A stretch of 62,475 bases of DNA from positions 1 through 62,475 of the forward strand of contig JACQTO010000118.1 in assembly GCA_016210745.1 (NCBI GenBank). The letters are read 5' to 3'. Numbering within the stretch: the stretch's first letter is position 1; each line of letters begins with the position of its first letter. The notes below the pieces were generated by a model, which made no database searches, was not told where the DNA came from, and was given only the letters and a program-made list of their open reading frames with translations. The translations under genes were made by a program, and so were the position numbers. This document shows, piece after piece, positions 34,301-43,994 of the stretch. This stretch comes from Betaproteobacteria bacterium. GTDB taxonomy: Bacteria; Pseudomonadota; Gammaproteobacteria; Burkholderiales; SG8-39.

Positions 34301-34579
34301 TGTCGTCTCTCCTTTTGCTTTTCTTCCGCCGGTGCAGGTGCAAGACTAGCTCGCTCCCCGACTTTCGCCGCCGAAAACGGGCACGCAGAGAGCGGATAAT
34401 CGCCGGATCAATTCACGCTTGCACCTATTGACTGACAATATAGGCTGCGCTGCGTTCCGTTGGCCGGTCGAAATTCGCCGCAATCCAAACGATAGCGAGA
34501 TGAAGTAGAGTACGACTTTGACCCTGCTGCGGAAACTCGCGGCCGGACAGCGTTTGCCACTGCCGTCATCATCGATCCT

Positions 34580-35644
34580 ATGCCCACCAGAATCTCCGAC
34601 CTCCATATCGCGTGCGAGGAAACCTTGCCCGCGCCGCAGGAATTGCACCGGGCGTTGCCTATTGGCGAGGCGCAAGCCGCGCACATCGCCCACGCGCGCG
34701 CTGCCGTGCAGGCCACGCTGCGCGGCAGCGACGATCGATTGCTGGCGATAGTCGGACCCTGCTCGATCCACGAGCCGGAGTCGGCCATGGAATATGCCGA
34801 GCGACTGCGCGATTTTTCACCGCGCGTGGCCGACGCGCTGATCCTGGTCATGCGGGTGTACTTCGAGAAACCGAGGACGCGCATGGGTTGGAAGGGGCTG
34901 GTCTACGACCCGGACCTGGACGGCCAGGGCAACATGGGCGAGGGACTGCGCCGCGCGCGAACGCTTCTGCTCGCATGCGCGCGCCTGGGAGTACCGGCGG
35001 CATCCGAAATCCTCGATCTGGTGACGCCGCAGTATTACGCCGAATTGCTCACGTGGGGCGGGATAGGCGCGCGCACGGTGGAGAGCCCGCTGCATCGGCA
35101 AATGGCTTCAGCGCTTTCGGCCCCCGTGGGCTTCAAGAACGCCACCGACGGCAGCGTGCAGACCGCCGTGGACGCTATCCTGGTCGCTGCACAGCCGCAC
35201 AAATTTCCGACCATCGCGCTTGACGGCAGGGCCATGGTCGTCACCACCACGGGCAACGGGTACGGCCACCTTGTCTTGCGGGGGTCGGGGAGCGGATCGA
35301 ATTACGATGCAGCGAGCGTGCGCCGCGCCGCCGACGCGCTGGTCCAGGCTGAATTGCCGCCGCACCTGGTCGTCGACTGCAGCCACGGCAACAGCGGCAA
35401 GGATTATCGCAAACAGCCGGAAGTGGCGGCCTGCGTCGCAGAGCAGGTCGCGGGCGGTTCATCGGCAATCTGCGGCGTCATGCTGGAGAGCCATTTGGTC
35501 GAGGGCAAGCAAGCTATCGTGAACGGCCGCAACGGCCTTCGCTACGGGCAAAGCGTCACCGACGCATGCATCGGCTGGGACACGACGGTGAGCGCGCTCG
35601 ATCATCTGGCCGCAGCGGTGCGCACGCGGCGCAAAGGGCACTAG
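34580..35644 (+). CDS. 3-deoxy-7-phosphoheptulonate synthase (class I)
   Basis: 354 residues. DAHP synthase, first step of the shikimate pathway (phosphoenolpyruvate plus erythrose-4-phosphate). Conserved GPCSIHEPESAMEYAERL, KPRTRMGWKGLVYDP, KNATDGSVQTAVDA and DCSHGNSGKDY. AroF/G/H type; feedback specificity cannot be read safely. Stands alone; the hairpin repeat follows its stop. Confidence 0.95.
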   Translation: MPTRISDLHIACEETLPAPQELHRALPIGEAQAAHIAHARAAVQATLRGSDDRLLAIVGPCSIHEPESAMEYAERLRDFSPRVADALILVMRVYFEKPRTRMGWKGLVYDPDLDGQGNMGEGLRRARTLLLACARLGVPAASEILDLVTPQYYAELLTWGGIGARTVESPLHRQMASALSAPVGFKNATDGSVQTAVDAILVAAQPHKFPTIALDGRAMVVTTTGNGYGHLVLRGSGSGSNYDAASVRRAADALVQAELPPHLVVDCSHGNSGKDYRKQPEVAACVAEQVAGGSSAICGVMLESHLVEGKQAIVNGRNGLRYGQSVTDACIGWDTTVSALDHLAAAVRTRRKGH

Positions 35645-35658
35645 TTACAGGTTTGCTG

Positions 35659-35759
35659 TTGACAAATTTGGCGAAGGTTTGGTTTCTAAATTCGTCTCCT
35701 CTTTTCGTGCAGTTGCTTGCAACTGCACGAAAAGAGGAGATTGATAAACGGCAAAACCA
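35659..35759. repeat. Long-hairpin dispersed repeat, copy A
   Basis: 22-bp perfect arms at 35695-35716 and 35719-35740 with a 2-nt loop, core TTTTCGTGCAGTTGC. Flanks ATTTGGCGAAG and TTGATAAACGGCAAAACC are shared with copy B at 46262 in opposite orientation. It lies between convergent genes and may act as a bidirectional terminator. Confidence 0.8.
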
Positions 35760-35807
35760 CCTTCCTTGATTCCGGCTCGTCGGGCTTGGTGCCTTCCGAA
35801 AACTAAC

Positions 35808-36644
35808 CTACGTGCAGGCCAGGAGCTGCTCGAAGCCCGGATAATTGCCGGCGGCAATGGCGAATTTTCGCGTGTACCGGCTATGCGATTCGCCGCGGCG
35901 CAGCGCCTCGAGAAATCCTGCGCGATCGCGCACCCAGCTTCCCCCGACCAGGGTGACGCCTCTGGCGAAAAGGGCGTCGGGCAGGCAGCCTGCGCTGGGA
36001 CCGACCATGGCGAACCAGCGCGCCTGGCGGCAATGGGCGAGCATCGCATCGAGGGTATCGTTGAGCAGGAGGATGCTGGTGGATACGACTTTGCTGCAGC
36101 CGGCCAACTCGCCCGCATCGAGCGTGACTCGATAGCCGTCCCTGTCCCCGGCGAGTTCAGGTTTCAGTTCCACCACAACCAGTTCGGACCCCGCTTGTGC
36201 TATGCGCGCCGCCAGCGACGCGAACAGGCCGATCATGCCGATGCGCTCGCCAGCCTGCGGATTCAGGCCGCCGATGGAATCGGCGCTAGCATCGGGCAGG
36301 TACCCGGCACGTTCGAAGAAACAGCGGGTCAGGGCATTGGCCGCGGCGAACCCCAAGGTGCGCGAGATTCCATCGCCCTGCGCGTAGCCGCGGGCGACGG
36401 CAAGGGGGTCGGCGCCACGCAGTCGGAGGCCATCCTTGTTTGCGTGCATCGTCTCCAGCGCGTTATCGATCAGAACGAAGGAGAGCCCCAGGGATCCGTC
36501 TTCCAACTCGAGGGCACAGAACTCGCCCTTGTAATCGGCCGGCGCAACTACTCGTGGGGGCAGATGCAAATCGCGAATTCGCGGCAGCGGTGAGCGCGCG
36601 GCGAAGCGTTCGAGTTGGGCAATGTATTGGTCGGCAAATCTCAT
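35808..36644 (-). CDS. DUF364/DUF4213 putative heavy-metal chelation protein
   Basis: 278 residues. N-terminal enolase-like DUF4213 segment and C-terminal DUF364 Rossmann-like domain (VVSTSILLLNDTLDAML, MVGPSAGCLPDALFARGVTLVGG). Members are thought to handle metals or metallo-cofactors; activity is not established. The ATG at 36644 overlaps the stop of the zinc-ribbon gene (ATGA), so the two are coupled. Confidence 0.85.
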   Translation of the reverse strand: MRFADQYIAQLERFAARSPLPRIRDLHLPPRVVAPADYKGEFCALELEDGSLGLSFVLIDNALETMHANKDGLRLRGADPLAVARGYAQGDGISRTLGFAAANALTRCFFERAGYLPDASADSIGGLNPQAGERIGMIGLFASLAARIAQAGSELVVVELKPELAGDRDGYRVTLDAGELAGCSKVVSTSILLLNDTLDAMLAHCRQARWFAMVGPSAGCLPDALFARGVTLVGGSWVRDRAGFLEALRRGESHSRYTRKFAIAAGNYPGFEQLLACT

Positions 36645-36808
36645 GAATCCCGAATTTCCCTGGTTTTTGATTCCAGATGGAACTCCAGCTTGCAGAAGGG
36701 ACATTTCAGCTCCTGCATCGGGTTGACAGCGATCGCCTCGGAGAGGTTGCGATCGAGGTAATACTCCTTTTGGCACGACGGGCATGCCACGTAATGGACC
36801 GCTGCCAT
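36641..36808 (-). CDS. 55-residue zinc-ribbon protein
   Basis: Begins MAAVHYVACPSCQKEYYLD and contains a second pair ELKCPFCKLEFHLE, giving CxxC-N26-CxxC, a zinc or iron ribbon. TAGGAGG lies 9 nt before the ATG. Its stop overlaps the start of the DUF364 gene. It probably acts with that protein, for example in metal delivery. Confidence 0.8.
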   Translation of the reverse strand: MAAVHYVACPSCQKEYYLDRNLSEAIAVNPMQELKCPFCKLEFHLESKTREIRDS

Positions 36809-36988
36809 TCTTGCCGCCTCCTACCGGTTAGAATTGACCCTGCACATCCAGTGCCCGATAAGGTCCAAGTCTAACCCGACGACCGGATCTCAGCTTCGAT
36901 GTTGAAAGGGCATTTGATCGCCAGGACTTGATCGCAGGCATTTGCGCCATTGCCGGCGCAGCTTGATAATAGGGGGGGAGGGAAACAA

Positions 36989-37960
36989 ATGAATCCATCA
37001 TTCAAAGCCGTTGGACTTTTTCTGGCATCAGTGCTCGCGTTCGGCGGCGGCAACGCCGCAGCGCAAGACTTTCCGAACAAGCCGGTAAGACTCGTGACCG
37101 GCAATGCGCCGGGCGGCGGGACCGATACCCTTGCGCGCATGCTCGCTCCGAAGCTCTCCGAGCGGCTGGGCCAACCGGTAATTATCGAAAACAGACCCGG
37201 CGCCGAAGGCGTCATCGCATCGGAGCTCGTGGCCAAATCGGCTCCCGACGGCTACATGCTCTTGGTCGGCACAGACGGCCAGATGGTTCTCAACGTCGGC
37301 TTGTATCCGAAGCTGCCCTACGATCCGGTGAGCGACTTCGTCCCGGTTACGAGGCTCTCTTCGACACCTTTGATGATCGCCGTGCATCCGTCGGTGCCGG
37401 CGAATTCGATCAAGGAACTGATCGCCCTCGCCAAGGCCAAGCCCGGCGGACTGTTCTACGCCTCGGGCGCACCGGTGTTTCGCGTGGCCACAGAAATGTT
37501 CAAAGCGCAGACCGGGACCAACATCGTGCAAGTGCCCTACAAGGGCGCCGCCCCCGCGGTGGCTGCTCTCGTGGCCGGCGACGTGCAGGTAGCGACCGTT
37601 TCCGTCGGCCCGCTGCTGTCGCAACTGCGGGCCGGCAAGCTCCGCGGGCTGGCGGTGACCAGCACCAAGCGTGTCGCGCTCGTGCCTGATCTCCCGACCT
37701 TGGCCGAATCCGGGCTCCCGGGGTTCGAGGTGGACCCCTGGACGGGCCTGTTCGCGCCGGCCGCGACGCCGCGCGCGATCATCGACAAACTCAGCATCGA
37801 GATGAACGCCGTGCTCAAGATCGGTGAAATAAAGGAGGCCTTTGGCAAGCGCGGGGTCCAGCTGGGCGGATCGACCCCCGAGGAGCTGGCTGCCCTGCTC
37901 AAATCCGATCTGGCCAAGTGGCCGAAGGCTCTGCGCGAGCTCCAGATCCGCGCCAATTGA
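36989..37960 (+). CDS. Bug-type tripartite tricarboxylate receptor
   Basis: 323 residues. Signal peptide ending GNAAAQ-DF, then PVRLVTGNAPGGGTDTLARML, NRPGAEGVIASE, TNIVQVPYKGAAPAVAALVAG. Start ATG 36989 follows a G/A-rich ribosome site (GGGGGAGGG). UbiD follows 93 nt later on the same strand, suggesting uptake of the acid that UbiD decarboxylates. Confidence 0.95.
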   Translation: MNPSFKAVGLFLASVLAFGGGNAAAQDFPNKPVRLVTGNAPGGGTDTLARMLAPKLSERLGQPVIIENRPGAEGVIASELVAKSAPDGYMLLVGTDGQMVLNVGLYPKLPYDPVSDFVPVTRLSSTPLMIAVHPSVPANSIKELIALAKAKPGGLFYASGAPVFRVATEMFKAQTGTNIVQVPYKGAAPAVAALVAGDVQVATVSVGPLLSQLRAGKLRGLAVTSTKRVALVPDLPTLAESGLPGFEVDPWTGLFAPAATPRAIIDKLSIEMNAVLKIGEIKEAFGKRGVQLGGSTPEELAALLKSDLAKWPKALRELQIRAN

Positions 37961-38053
37961 GCGCAGGCCGCGCGTTTCCAGCGGCTTTTTTCGCGCAGTA
38001 TCAGCGTGCCGCCTTCGGGCGGCATTCATTTACCTAGACACAGGAAGCACACA

Positions 38054-39493
38054 GTGAGCGACGATTTGAGGGGATTCATAGACAAGGCCCGCGAACTGGG
38101 CGAATGCAGGGTCATCGAAGGGGCCCATTGGGACGTGGAAATGGGACGCATCGCCGAGCTCGCCCTGACGGTTCCCGAATCGCCGCTGCTCGTGTTCGAC
38201 AAGGTGACGGGCTATCCAGCAGGATACCGCGTCGTCGCCAATCCCTTTTCCTCGTCACGGCGCGTTGCCCTGGCGATGGGCCTGCCCCTGGATCTCAGGG
38301 GGATCGAGCTCATCAGGGCCTGGAAGGACAAGCTTGCGACCATCAAGCCCATCCCGCCCGAGTATGTGAAAACCGGGCCGGTGAGGGAAAACGTCCTGCT
38401 CGGTGACAAAGTCGATGTACTGAAGTTTCCCATACCGAAATGGCATGAGCATGACGGGGGCCGCTACATCGGCACCGGCTGCATGTTCATCCAGAAGGAT
38501 CCCGATACCGGCTGGATCAACATAGGGGCCTATCGCTCGCAGGTCGCCGACGGCAATACCGTCACCTTTCACTGCGTCCCCGGCCATCATGGCGCGATCA
38601 TCGCGAAGAAATACTGGGACCGCGGTCAGAACTGCCCGGTCGCCATGGTGTTGGGGCAGGGGCCGCAGTTATGGATTTCCGCCATGTCGCCGGTTCCTAT
38701 CGGACTGAGTGAATACGATTGGAGCGGGGGTCTGCGAAACAAACCCTTTGAAGTGCTGAAGGGAGAAACCGTCGACCTTCCCATTCCGGCCGACGCTGAA
38801 ATCGTCCTCGAAGGCGAAATGCCGCCCCCTTCGGTGGAAACCGCCATGGAAGGCCCGTTCGGCGAATGGGAGGGCTATTATGCTGGCACCAGGTCGGCGC
38901 ACCCCGTGGTGAAAATCAAGGCGATCCTGCACCGCAACGACCCGATCCAGTTCGGGGTGCCGATGCTCGTCGGCACGCACGACGACAACATCATTCAGGC
39001 GGTGGACTACTCCGCACAACTATGGGGCGAGTTCGACCGGCAAATCCCCGGGGTAAGCGGAGTTTCCTTTGCCTACGAAGCCAGAAGACGGACCACGATT
39101 GTGGTGTCTTTGAAACAGATGTACCCGGGCCACGTCAAACAGGCGGCCTTGATCGCCGCGGGCACTTACAAGGGCGCGACCAATGTGGGAAGGTTCGTGA
39201 TCATCGTCGACGACGACATCGATCCCACCAACATGAGCGAAGTCCTGTGGGCCCTGGGGACGAGGTGCGATCCCAAGAGCCAGATCGACATTCTCAGCAA
39301 TCGATTGTCGCAGGCGTCCGACCCGAGGGTTTCACCCGAACAAAGACGGGCCGGGGACTTCACCTGCACAACCGCCCTCATCGATGCGTGCAGGCCGTGG
39401 GCGTGGCGCGACCAGTTTCCCAAGGCGACCAAGACGGCCCCTGAGGTCATGGAACAGGTGCGGCAGAAGTGGGGCCATCTGCTGTTTGGATAA
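38054..39493 (+). CDS. UbiD-family decarboxylase
   Basis: 479 residues. prFMN-dependent (de)carboxylase family: GNTVTFHCVPGHHGAIIAKKYW, NCPVAMVLGQGP and the catalytic acidic region MEGPFGEWEGYYAG. Start is GTG after AGGAAG. Substrates in the family are aromatic or unsaturated acids; the needed prenyl-FMN enzyme UbiX is not encoded in the window. Follows a Bug receptor. Confidence 0.93.
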   Translation: MSDDLRGFIDKARELGECRVIEGAHWDVEMGRIAELALTVPESPLLVFDKVTGYPAGYRVVANPFSSSRRVALAMGLPLDLRGIELIRAWKDKLATIKPIPPEYVKTGPVRENVLLGDKVDVLKFPIPKWHEHDGGRYIGTGCMFIQKDPDTGWINIGAYRSQVADGNTVTFHCVPGHHGAIIAKKYWDRGQNCPVAMVLGQGPQLWISAMSPVPIGLSEYDWSGGLRNKPFEVLKGETVDLPIPADAEIVLEGEMPPPSVETAMEGPFGEWEGYYAGTRSAHPVVKIKAILHRNDPIQFGVPMLVGTHDDNIIQAVDYSAQLWGEFDRQIPGVSGVSFAYEARRRTTIVVSLKQMYPGHVKQAALIAAGTYKGATNVGRFVIIVDDDIDPTNMSEVLWALGTRCDPKSQIDILSNRLSQASDPRVSPEQRRAGDFTCTTALIDACRPWAWRDQFPKATKTAPEVMEQVRQKWGHLLFG

Positions 39494-39538
39494 CGAGGGT
39501 GGAGTTCGGTCAACGCAGGAGGAATTTGGTGTTGTATA

Positions 39539-39603
39539 GGTCTCGTGTTTTCGCGCGGTTGCTTCGCAACCGCGCGAAAACACGAGACCGATTAACGGCA
39601 AAT
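39539..39603. repeat. Long-hairpin dispersed repeat, copy C
   Basis: 24-bp perfect arms (39539-39562 and 39566-39589) with a 3-nt loop. The stem sequence differs from copies A and B at several places but both arms changed together. The flank GATTAACGGCAAA is shared. It sits between the convergent UbiD and FprA-type genes. Confidence 0.8.
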
Positions 39604-39612
39604 CCGCCCGTT

Positions 39613-40983
39613 CTAGCCCAGCGCCTTCAGCATCTCGTCTGTCCCGACGAGCTTGCGGCGCACCTTGCCCGCGGCTCGGCCTCGCTCCTGTTCGAGCGCG
39701 TCGAGTTTTTTCCAGTCGGCAAAGTTCGTCGCGCGAATGCCCTTCGCCTGAAGCCAGGCACGGATGTCATCGCGCGAGGGCTTGCCGCCTGTCGTTACCG
39801 CGCCCGCTGCCAGATCTTCGGCGGCCATGCGCACGGATTCCTGGGCGTCGGGCTTGTTGGTGCCGACCAATCCTGTCGGCCCGCGTTTGATCCAGCCGGC
39901 GCAGTACACGCCCTGCAGCACCTGACCGCCGGAGGCGGCGAGAACGCGGCCATTGTGATTGGGGATGCGCCCGAGCTTGGCGTCGAACGGAACGCTTGGG
40001 ATGGCGATGCCGTGGTATCCGATCGAACGAAATACGGCACCGCACTCGATTGTTTCGAACACACCAGTGCCCACCGCCGCAAACTGACCGTTCTTCTCGA
40101 TCAGGCGATTGCGTTCGATGCGAACGCCGGCGACGCGACCGTTGTTGCCTAAGACTTCCACCGGGGAGGCGAGCATTTTCAGGCGCGCTCTTTTCGGGCG
40201 TGTACCAGGGCCTGCCGCCGCGCGGGCCAGCAGGTACTCGACGTTTTTCTTGGCGTCGACATCGGCGGCGGCCAGCTCCGCTTCGCTCGCCGCGGCATCG
40301 GCCGGATCCACGGCGAGGTCGACATCGGCGAGGTCGCCGATTTCCTTGATTTCCTTGGGCGCGAACGCCGCCTGCGCAGCGCCGCGGCGCCCGAGCAGCA
40401 CCACTTCGCTCACAGCAGTCGCTCGCAGCGCCGCGAGTGCATGCTCATCGATGTCCGACTTGGCGAGTTCGTCCCGGTTCTTGAGCAGGATGCGCGTCAC
40501 ATCCATCGCTACGTTGCCCACACCGACCACCACCGCGCGCGAATGCTCGATCGGAAACGACCGGTCGCGATAGTCGGGGTGGCCGTTGTACCACGCCACG
40601 AATTCCGTGGCGGCATAGTTGCCGGCCAGGTCTTCGCCGGCAATGCCGAGGTGCCTGTCGGCCGCGCAACCTGTGGCGAGAAATACGAGGTCGTAGCGAG
40701 CGCGCAAGTCATCGAGCGTGACGTCTCTTCCCAACTCGACATTGCCGAAGAACGCGAATTTAGGGTTGGCCGCAGTCTTTTCGTAGGTCTTGATGACGGC
40801 CTTGATGTTCTGATGATCGGGTGCAACGCCGTAACGCACCAAGCCGTAGGGCACCGGCAATCGGTCGAACACATCGACCTCAAAGGGAAATTCGGTCAGT
40901 CTGAAAAGCGCCTCGGCGCTATAGAATCCAGAGGGGCCGGAGCCCACAACAGCGGCTCGCAGAGTCGACGCAATATTGCTCAT
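39613..40983 (-). CDS. FprA/adrenodoxin-reductase-type ferredoxin-NADP reductase
   Basis: 456 residues. FAD motif VVGSGPSGFYSAEAL (N-terminus), YGLVRYGVAPDH, NADP motif VVGVGNVAMDVTRILLK and a C-terminal FAD contact GWIKRGPTGLVGTNKPDA. Transfers electrons between NADPH and ferredoxin. Convergent with UbiD; no ferredoxin gene adjacent. Confidence 0.94.
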   Translation of the reverse strand: MSNIASTLRAAVVGSGPSGFYSAEALFRLTEFPFEVDVFDRLPVPYGLVRYGVAPDHQNIKAVIKTYEKTAANPKFAFFGNVELGRDVTLDDLRARYDLVFLATGCAADRHLGIAGEDLAGNYAATEFVAWYNGHPDYRDRSFPIEHSRAVVVGVGNVAMDVTRILLKNRDELAKSDIDEHALAALRATAVSEVVLLGRRGAAQAAFAPKEIKEIGDLADVDLAVDPADAAASEAELAAADVDAKKNVEYLLARAAAGPGTRPKRARLKMLASPVEVLGNNGRVAGVRIERNRLIEKNGQFAAVGTGVFETIECGAVFRSIGYHGIAIPSVPFDAKLGRIPNHNGRVLAASGGQVLQGVYCAGWIKRGPTGLVGTNKPDAQESVRMAAEDLAAGAVTTGGKPSRDDIRAWLQAKGIRATNFADWKKLDALEQERGRAAGKVRRKLVGTDEMLKALG

Positions 40984-41250
40984 TTTTGGGGGCTCGAAGA
41001 CTGGTCCTTGTTGGCGAGGACTCTAGATAAAAGTGTACCACGGAGGCGCATGAACCGGATCGCCTGCTACGAGATTTTGCGGGCTGCGCCTGTAACGCTA
41101 CGTCGCGAAATGCCGCGCGCAAAGATCCCCTCCGCATGCGATTCGCCGCAATCCGCGCTGGGTGCGGGGCCGGCGGCGCGCACCGGCATACTCGATGCCC
41201 ACCGATAGGCACGTATTCCTGTGGTGCCATTTGCGTAATACAATTGCCAG

Positions 41251-41496
41251 ATGTCATTACGCACCGTCACAGTCAAGCTCCAGGATCGGCTGATCGCCGA
41301 GATCGAGTCCGTGGCGCGGGCCCGCCGGGTGTCGCGCTCGGTGGTCCTGCGCGAGCGCCTGGAGAAAGCGGATCCGCCGAAGGGCTCGGTGCGGGAGCGG
41401 ATGCAGGACCTCGTCGTCGAAGAGGACCGCGCACCTGCCGACCTGGCCTCGAACAAGGCGCGCCTGCGAGGCTATGGCCGGTCTCGTCCTCGTTGA
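41251..41496 (+). CDS. Ribbon-helix-helix antitoxin
   Basis: 81 residues. N-terminal RHH segment RTVTVKLQDRLIAEIESVARARRVSRSVVLRERLEK, then a flexible tail that would wrap the toxin. It overlaps the PIN toxin gene by 23 nt, the usual arrangement of a type II module. Likely represses its own promoter in 40984-41250. Confidence 0.85.
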   Translation: MSLRTVTVKLQDRLIAEIESVARARRVSRSVVLRERLEKADPPKGSVRERMQDLVVEEDRAPADLASNKARLRGYGRSRPR

Positions 41497-41890
41497 TACC
41501 GGACCGCTGGTAGCCGCCCTGCGTAAGCGCGACCGGCATCACACCTGGACGCGCGCCGAGCTCGTCGAATGCACGACCCCTTTGGTGACCTGCGAAGCAG
41601 TGTTGTCGGAAGCTTTCTTTCTGCTTTAAGGCGTTCCCGGAGGGCGCGAGGCCCTGGCAACGCTCATCGACAGGGGATTGATCGAAATCCGGTTTGATTT
41701 TCAGGACGAGCGCGAAGCCACGCTGCGACTGCTGCGAAAATACGTCGACACGCCGATGAGCTTCGCCGATGCCTGTCTGGTGCGCATGAGTGAGCTGCAC
41801 CGCAGCGCGCAGGTGTTGACTCTCGATCAGGATTTCGCCGCCTATCGGCGCAACGGACGGGAGCGCATTCCGCTGATCGCGCCGTGGTAG
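41474..41890 (+). pseudogene. PIN-domain toxin interrupted by one nonsense codon
   Basis: Reading from ATG 41474 gives MAGLVLVDTGPLVAALRKRD with the first PIN Asp. After EAFFLL a single TAA at 41627-41629 stops it at residue 51. The same frame then continues to 41890 through GGREALATLIDRGLIEIRF, FADACLVRMSE and VLTLDQDFAAYRR, the remaining PIN motif. One base change restores about 138 residues. The toxin is probably inactive, unless the stop is suppressed or a sequencing error. Confidence 0.82.
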
Positions 41891-41968
41891 CCAGAAGCTA
41901 GAGCGTAAACAGGTGTCCGCTCGTCGGGAGCGGCGCGCGGATAACGCCCTGGTGAATAACCGATTCTT

Positions 41969-43639
41969 CTAGATGGCCTTCAGCGCCCGCTGCTTGATGG
42001 CCTGGAGCGTCGTCGCCGTGGTGATCGCCTCCGGATCGATCCGAACCTCGATCAGCGCGGGTTTGCCCGCGGCAAGCGAGCGCTCGAATGCGCTCGCGAA
42101 CTGGGCCGTCTCCTCGACCAATTCGCCGTGCGCCCCGTAGGCGCGCGCGAGCGCGGCGAAATCCGGGTTGGCAAGCGCGGTGCCATGAACGCGCCCGGGA
42201 TACTCGCGCTCCTGGTGCATGCGGATGGTGCCGTACATGCCGTTGTTCACGACCAGGAAAACCACCGCGGCGCCGTATTGCACGGCCGTCGCCAGTTCCT
42301 GGCCGTTCATCAGGAAGTCGCCGTCGCCGTTGATCGACACCACGACGCGCTCAGGATGCGCGAGCTTTGCCGCGATGCCTGCCGGCACGCCGTAGCCCAT
42401 AGAGCCGCTCACCGGCGCAACCTGCGTGCGCAATCCCGTGTAACGGTAGTAGCGCTGCGCCCAGCCGCTGAAATTGCCGGCGCCGTTGGTGATGATCGAA
42501 TCGGGAGGCAGTCGCTCGCGCAGCCAGAGAATGATCTCGGCCATTTGCACCTTGCCCGGATTGGCGCGCGGCTCCTGCCACTTGAGAAAATTGCCGCGCA
42601 CCAGCGCTCGCCACGCGGCCCACTTGCTGCCCTCGACGCGCAACCCCTGCAATGCCGCGGCGAACTGCGGCATGCCCGAATTGATCAGCAACTCGCCCTG
42701 GTAGACGCGGCCCAGCTCCGCGGCGCCGGCGTGAACGTGAATGAGCTTTTGCTTCGGACAGGGCGACTCGACCAGCGTGTAACCGCTGGTTGTCATCTCG
42801 CCGAGGCGCTCGCCCACTACGAGCAGCACGTCGGCATCCTTCACCGCCTGCGCGAGATCCGGGTTGATGCCTATCCCTGCGTCACCCGCATAACATTCGT
42901 TGCGGTTATCGAACAAGTCCTGGCACCGGAACCCACAGACGACCGGTATTCCAGCGGCCTGCGCGAAACGCTCGACGCCGGCGCAGGCTTCGCGCGTCCA
43001 CCCCGAGCCCCCCAGCATCATGAGCGGGCGCTGCGCCGCCTCGAGCAGCGCGCGCAGGCGCTCCATGTCGGCTGCCGCGGGGCTTGCCTGAATCTCCTGA
43101 TACCGCTTCGCATCGGCGACAGAGGTCGTCGCGGTCAACATGTCCTCGGGCAGCGCCAGCACCACGGGCCCGCGCCGGCCCGACATCGCCAGATGAAATG
43201 CGTGGCTGACGAACTCGGGAACCCGCTCGGCGCGATCGATGCTCGCCACCCATTTGGCCATGGGGCCGAACATGCGCCGGTAATCGACTTCCTGAAATGC
43301 CTCGCGCTCGACGAAATCGCCGCCGACCTGACCGATGAACAGGACGAGCGGCGTCGAATCCTGGTACGCCGTGTGCAAGCCGATCGAGCCGTTGCTCGCG
43401 CCCGGACCGCGCGTGACAAAGCACACGCTGGGCCGGCCCGTCACCTTGCCGTAGGCCTCGGCCATGTAGGATGCGCCCCCGTCCTGGCGGCAAACGATCA
43501 GGCGTATTGCCTCGCGCGCATCGTAGAGCGCGTCGAGCACGGCGAGATAACTCTCTCCCGGCACGCAAAATGCCGTGTCGACACCGTGGATCTTGAGCGC
43601 GTCGACGAGAACCTGCGCACCTGTGCGCATGGCGTTCAT
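41969..43639 (-). CDS. Thiamine-diphosphate-dependent enzyme (acetolactate-synthase-like)
   Basis: 556 residues. Three TPP-enzyme domains. Catalytic Glu is in FCVPGESYLAVLDAL and the TPP/Mg motif is INGDGDFLMN...VNNGMYG near residues 445-475. There is no small regulatory subunit next to it, so branched-chain biosynthesis is unlikely; a 2-oxoacid decarboxylase or ligase for catabolism is more likely. Follows the NIPSNAP gene by 10 nt. Confidence 0.92.
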   Translation of the reverse strand: MNAMRTGAQVLVDALKIHGVDTAFCVPGESYLAVLDALYDAREAIRLIVCRQDGGASYMAEAYGKVTGRPSVCFVTRGPGASNGSIGLHTAYQDSTPLVLFIGQVGGDFVEREAFQEVDYRRMFGPMAKWVASIDRAERVPEFVSHAFHLAMSGRRGPVVLALPEDMLTATTSVADAKRYQEIQASPAAADMERLRALLEAAQRPLMMLGGSGWTREACAGVERFAQAAGIPVVCGFRCQDLFDNRNECYAGDAGIGINPDLAQAVKDADVLLVVGERLGEMTTSGYTLVESPCPKQKLIHVHAGAAELGRVYQGELLINSGMPQFAAALQGLRVEGSKWAAWRALVRGNFLKWQEPRANPGKVQMAEIILWLRERLPPDSIITNGAGNFSGWAQRYYRYTGLRTQVAPVSGSMGYGVPAGIAAKLAHPERVVVSINGDGDFLMNGQELATAVQYGAAVVFLVVNNGMYGTIRMHQEREYPGRVHGTALANPDFAALARAYGAHGELVEETAQFASAFERSLAAGKPALIEVRIDPEAITTATTLQAIKQRALKAI

Positions 43640-43649
43640 CGCGCCGGGC

Positions 43650-43994
43650 TCACTTGGGCCTCGCCGCGAGCATCGCGCGCAGCGCCGGCTCCCAGAAGGA
43701 TGCCGGGGTGAGGATCCGGTTCTCCTGGCGTTCGATCAATGCGGCCAGCTTGGGCAGGAACGCCCGCCAGCGCGGATCGGCCTGCAACTGAGCGCGGCGG
43801 CGGGCGCGCTCAGCGTGGTCCTCGTAGGCCCACAAGTGCACGACCGTGTTGAGCGGTCCGACCTCGGTGGCAAAATAGCCGAGAAAGCCGCCGAGGATCG
43901 GCCCCTGCACGGCCATACCCTCCTGTTCGTAGATTTTCAGGTACTCAGGCGCCTTGCCGACCTTCAGCGTGTAGATCCGCTCCTCGACTATCAT
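43650..43994 (-). CDS. NIPSNAP-family protein
   Basis: 114 residues. Dimeric ferredoxin-like fold with MIVEERIYTLKVGKAPEYLKIYEQEG, LNTVVHLWAYEDHAERARRR and WRAFL. Function unknown. First gene of an operon with the TPP enzyme and divergent from the LysR gene. Confidence 0.88.
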   Translation of the reverse strand: MIVEERIYTLKVGKAPEYLKIYEQEGMAVQGPILGGFLGYFATEVGPLNTVVHLWAYEDHAERARRRAQLQADPRWRAFLPKLAALIERQENRILTPASFWEPALRAMLAARPK

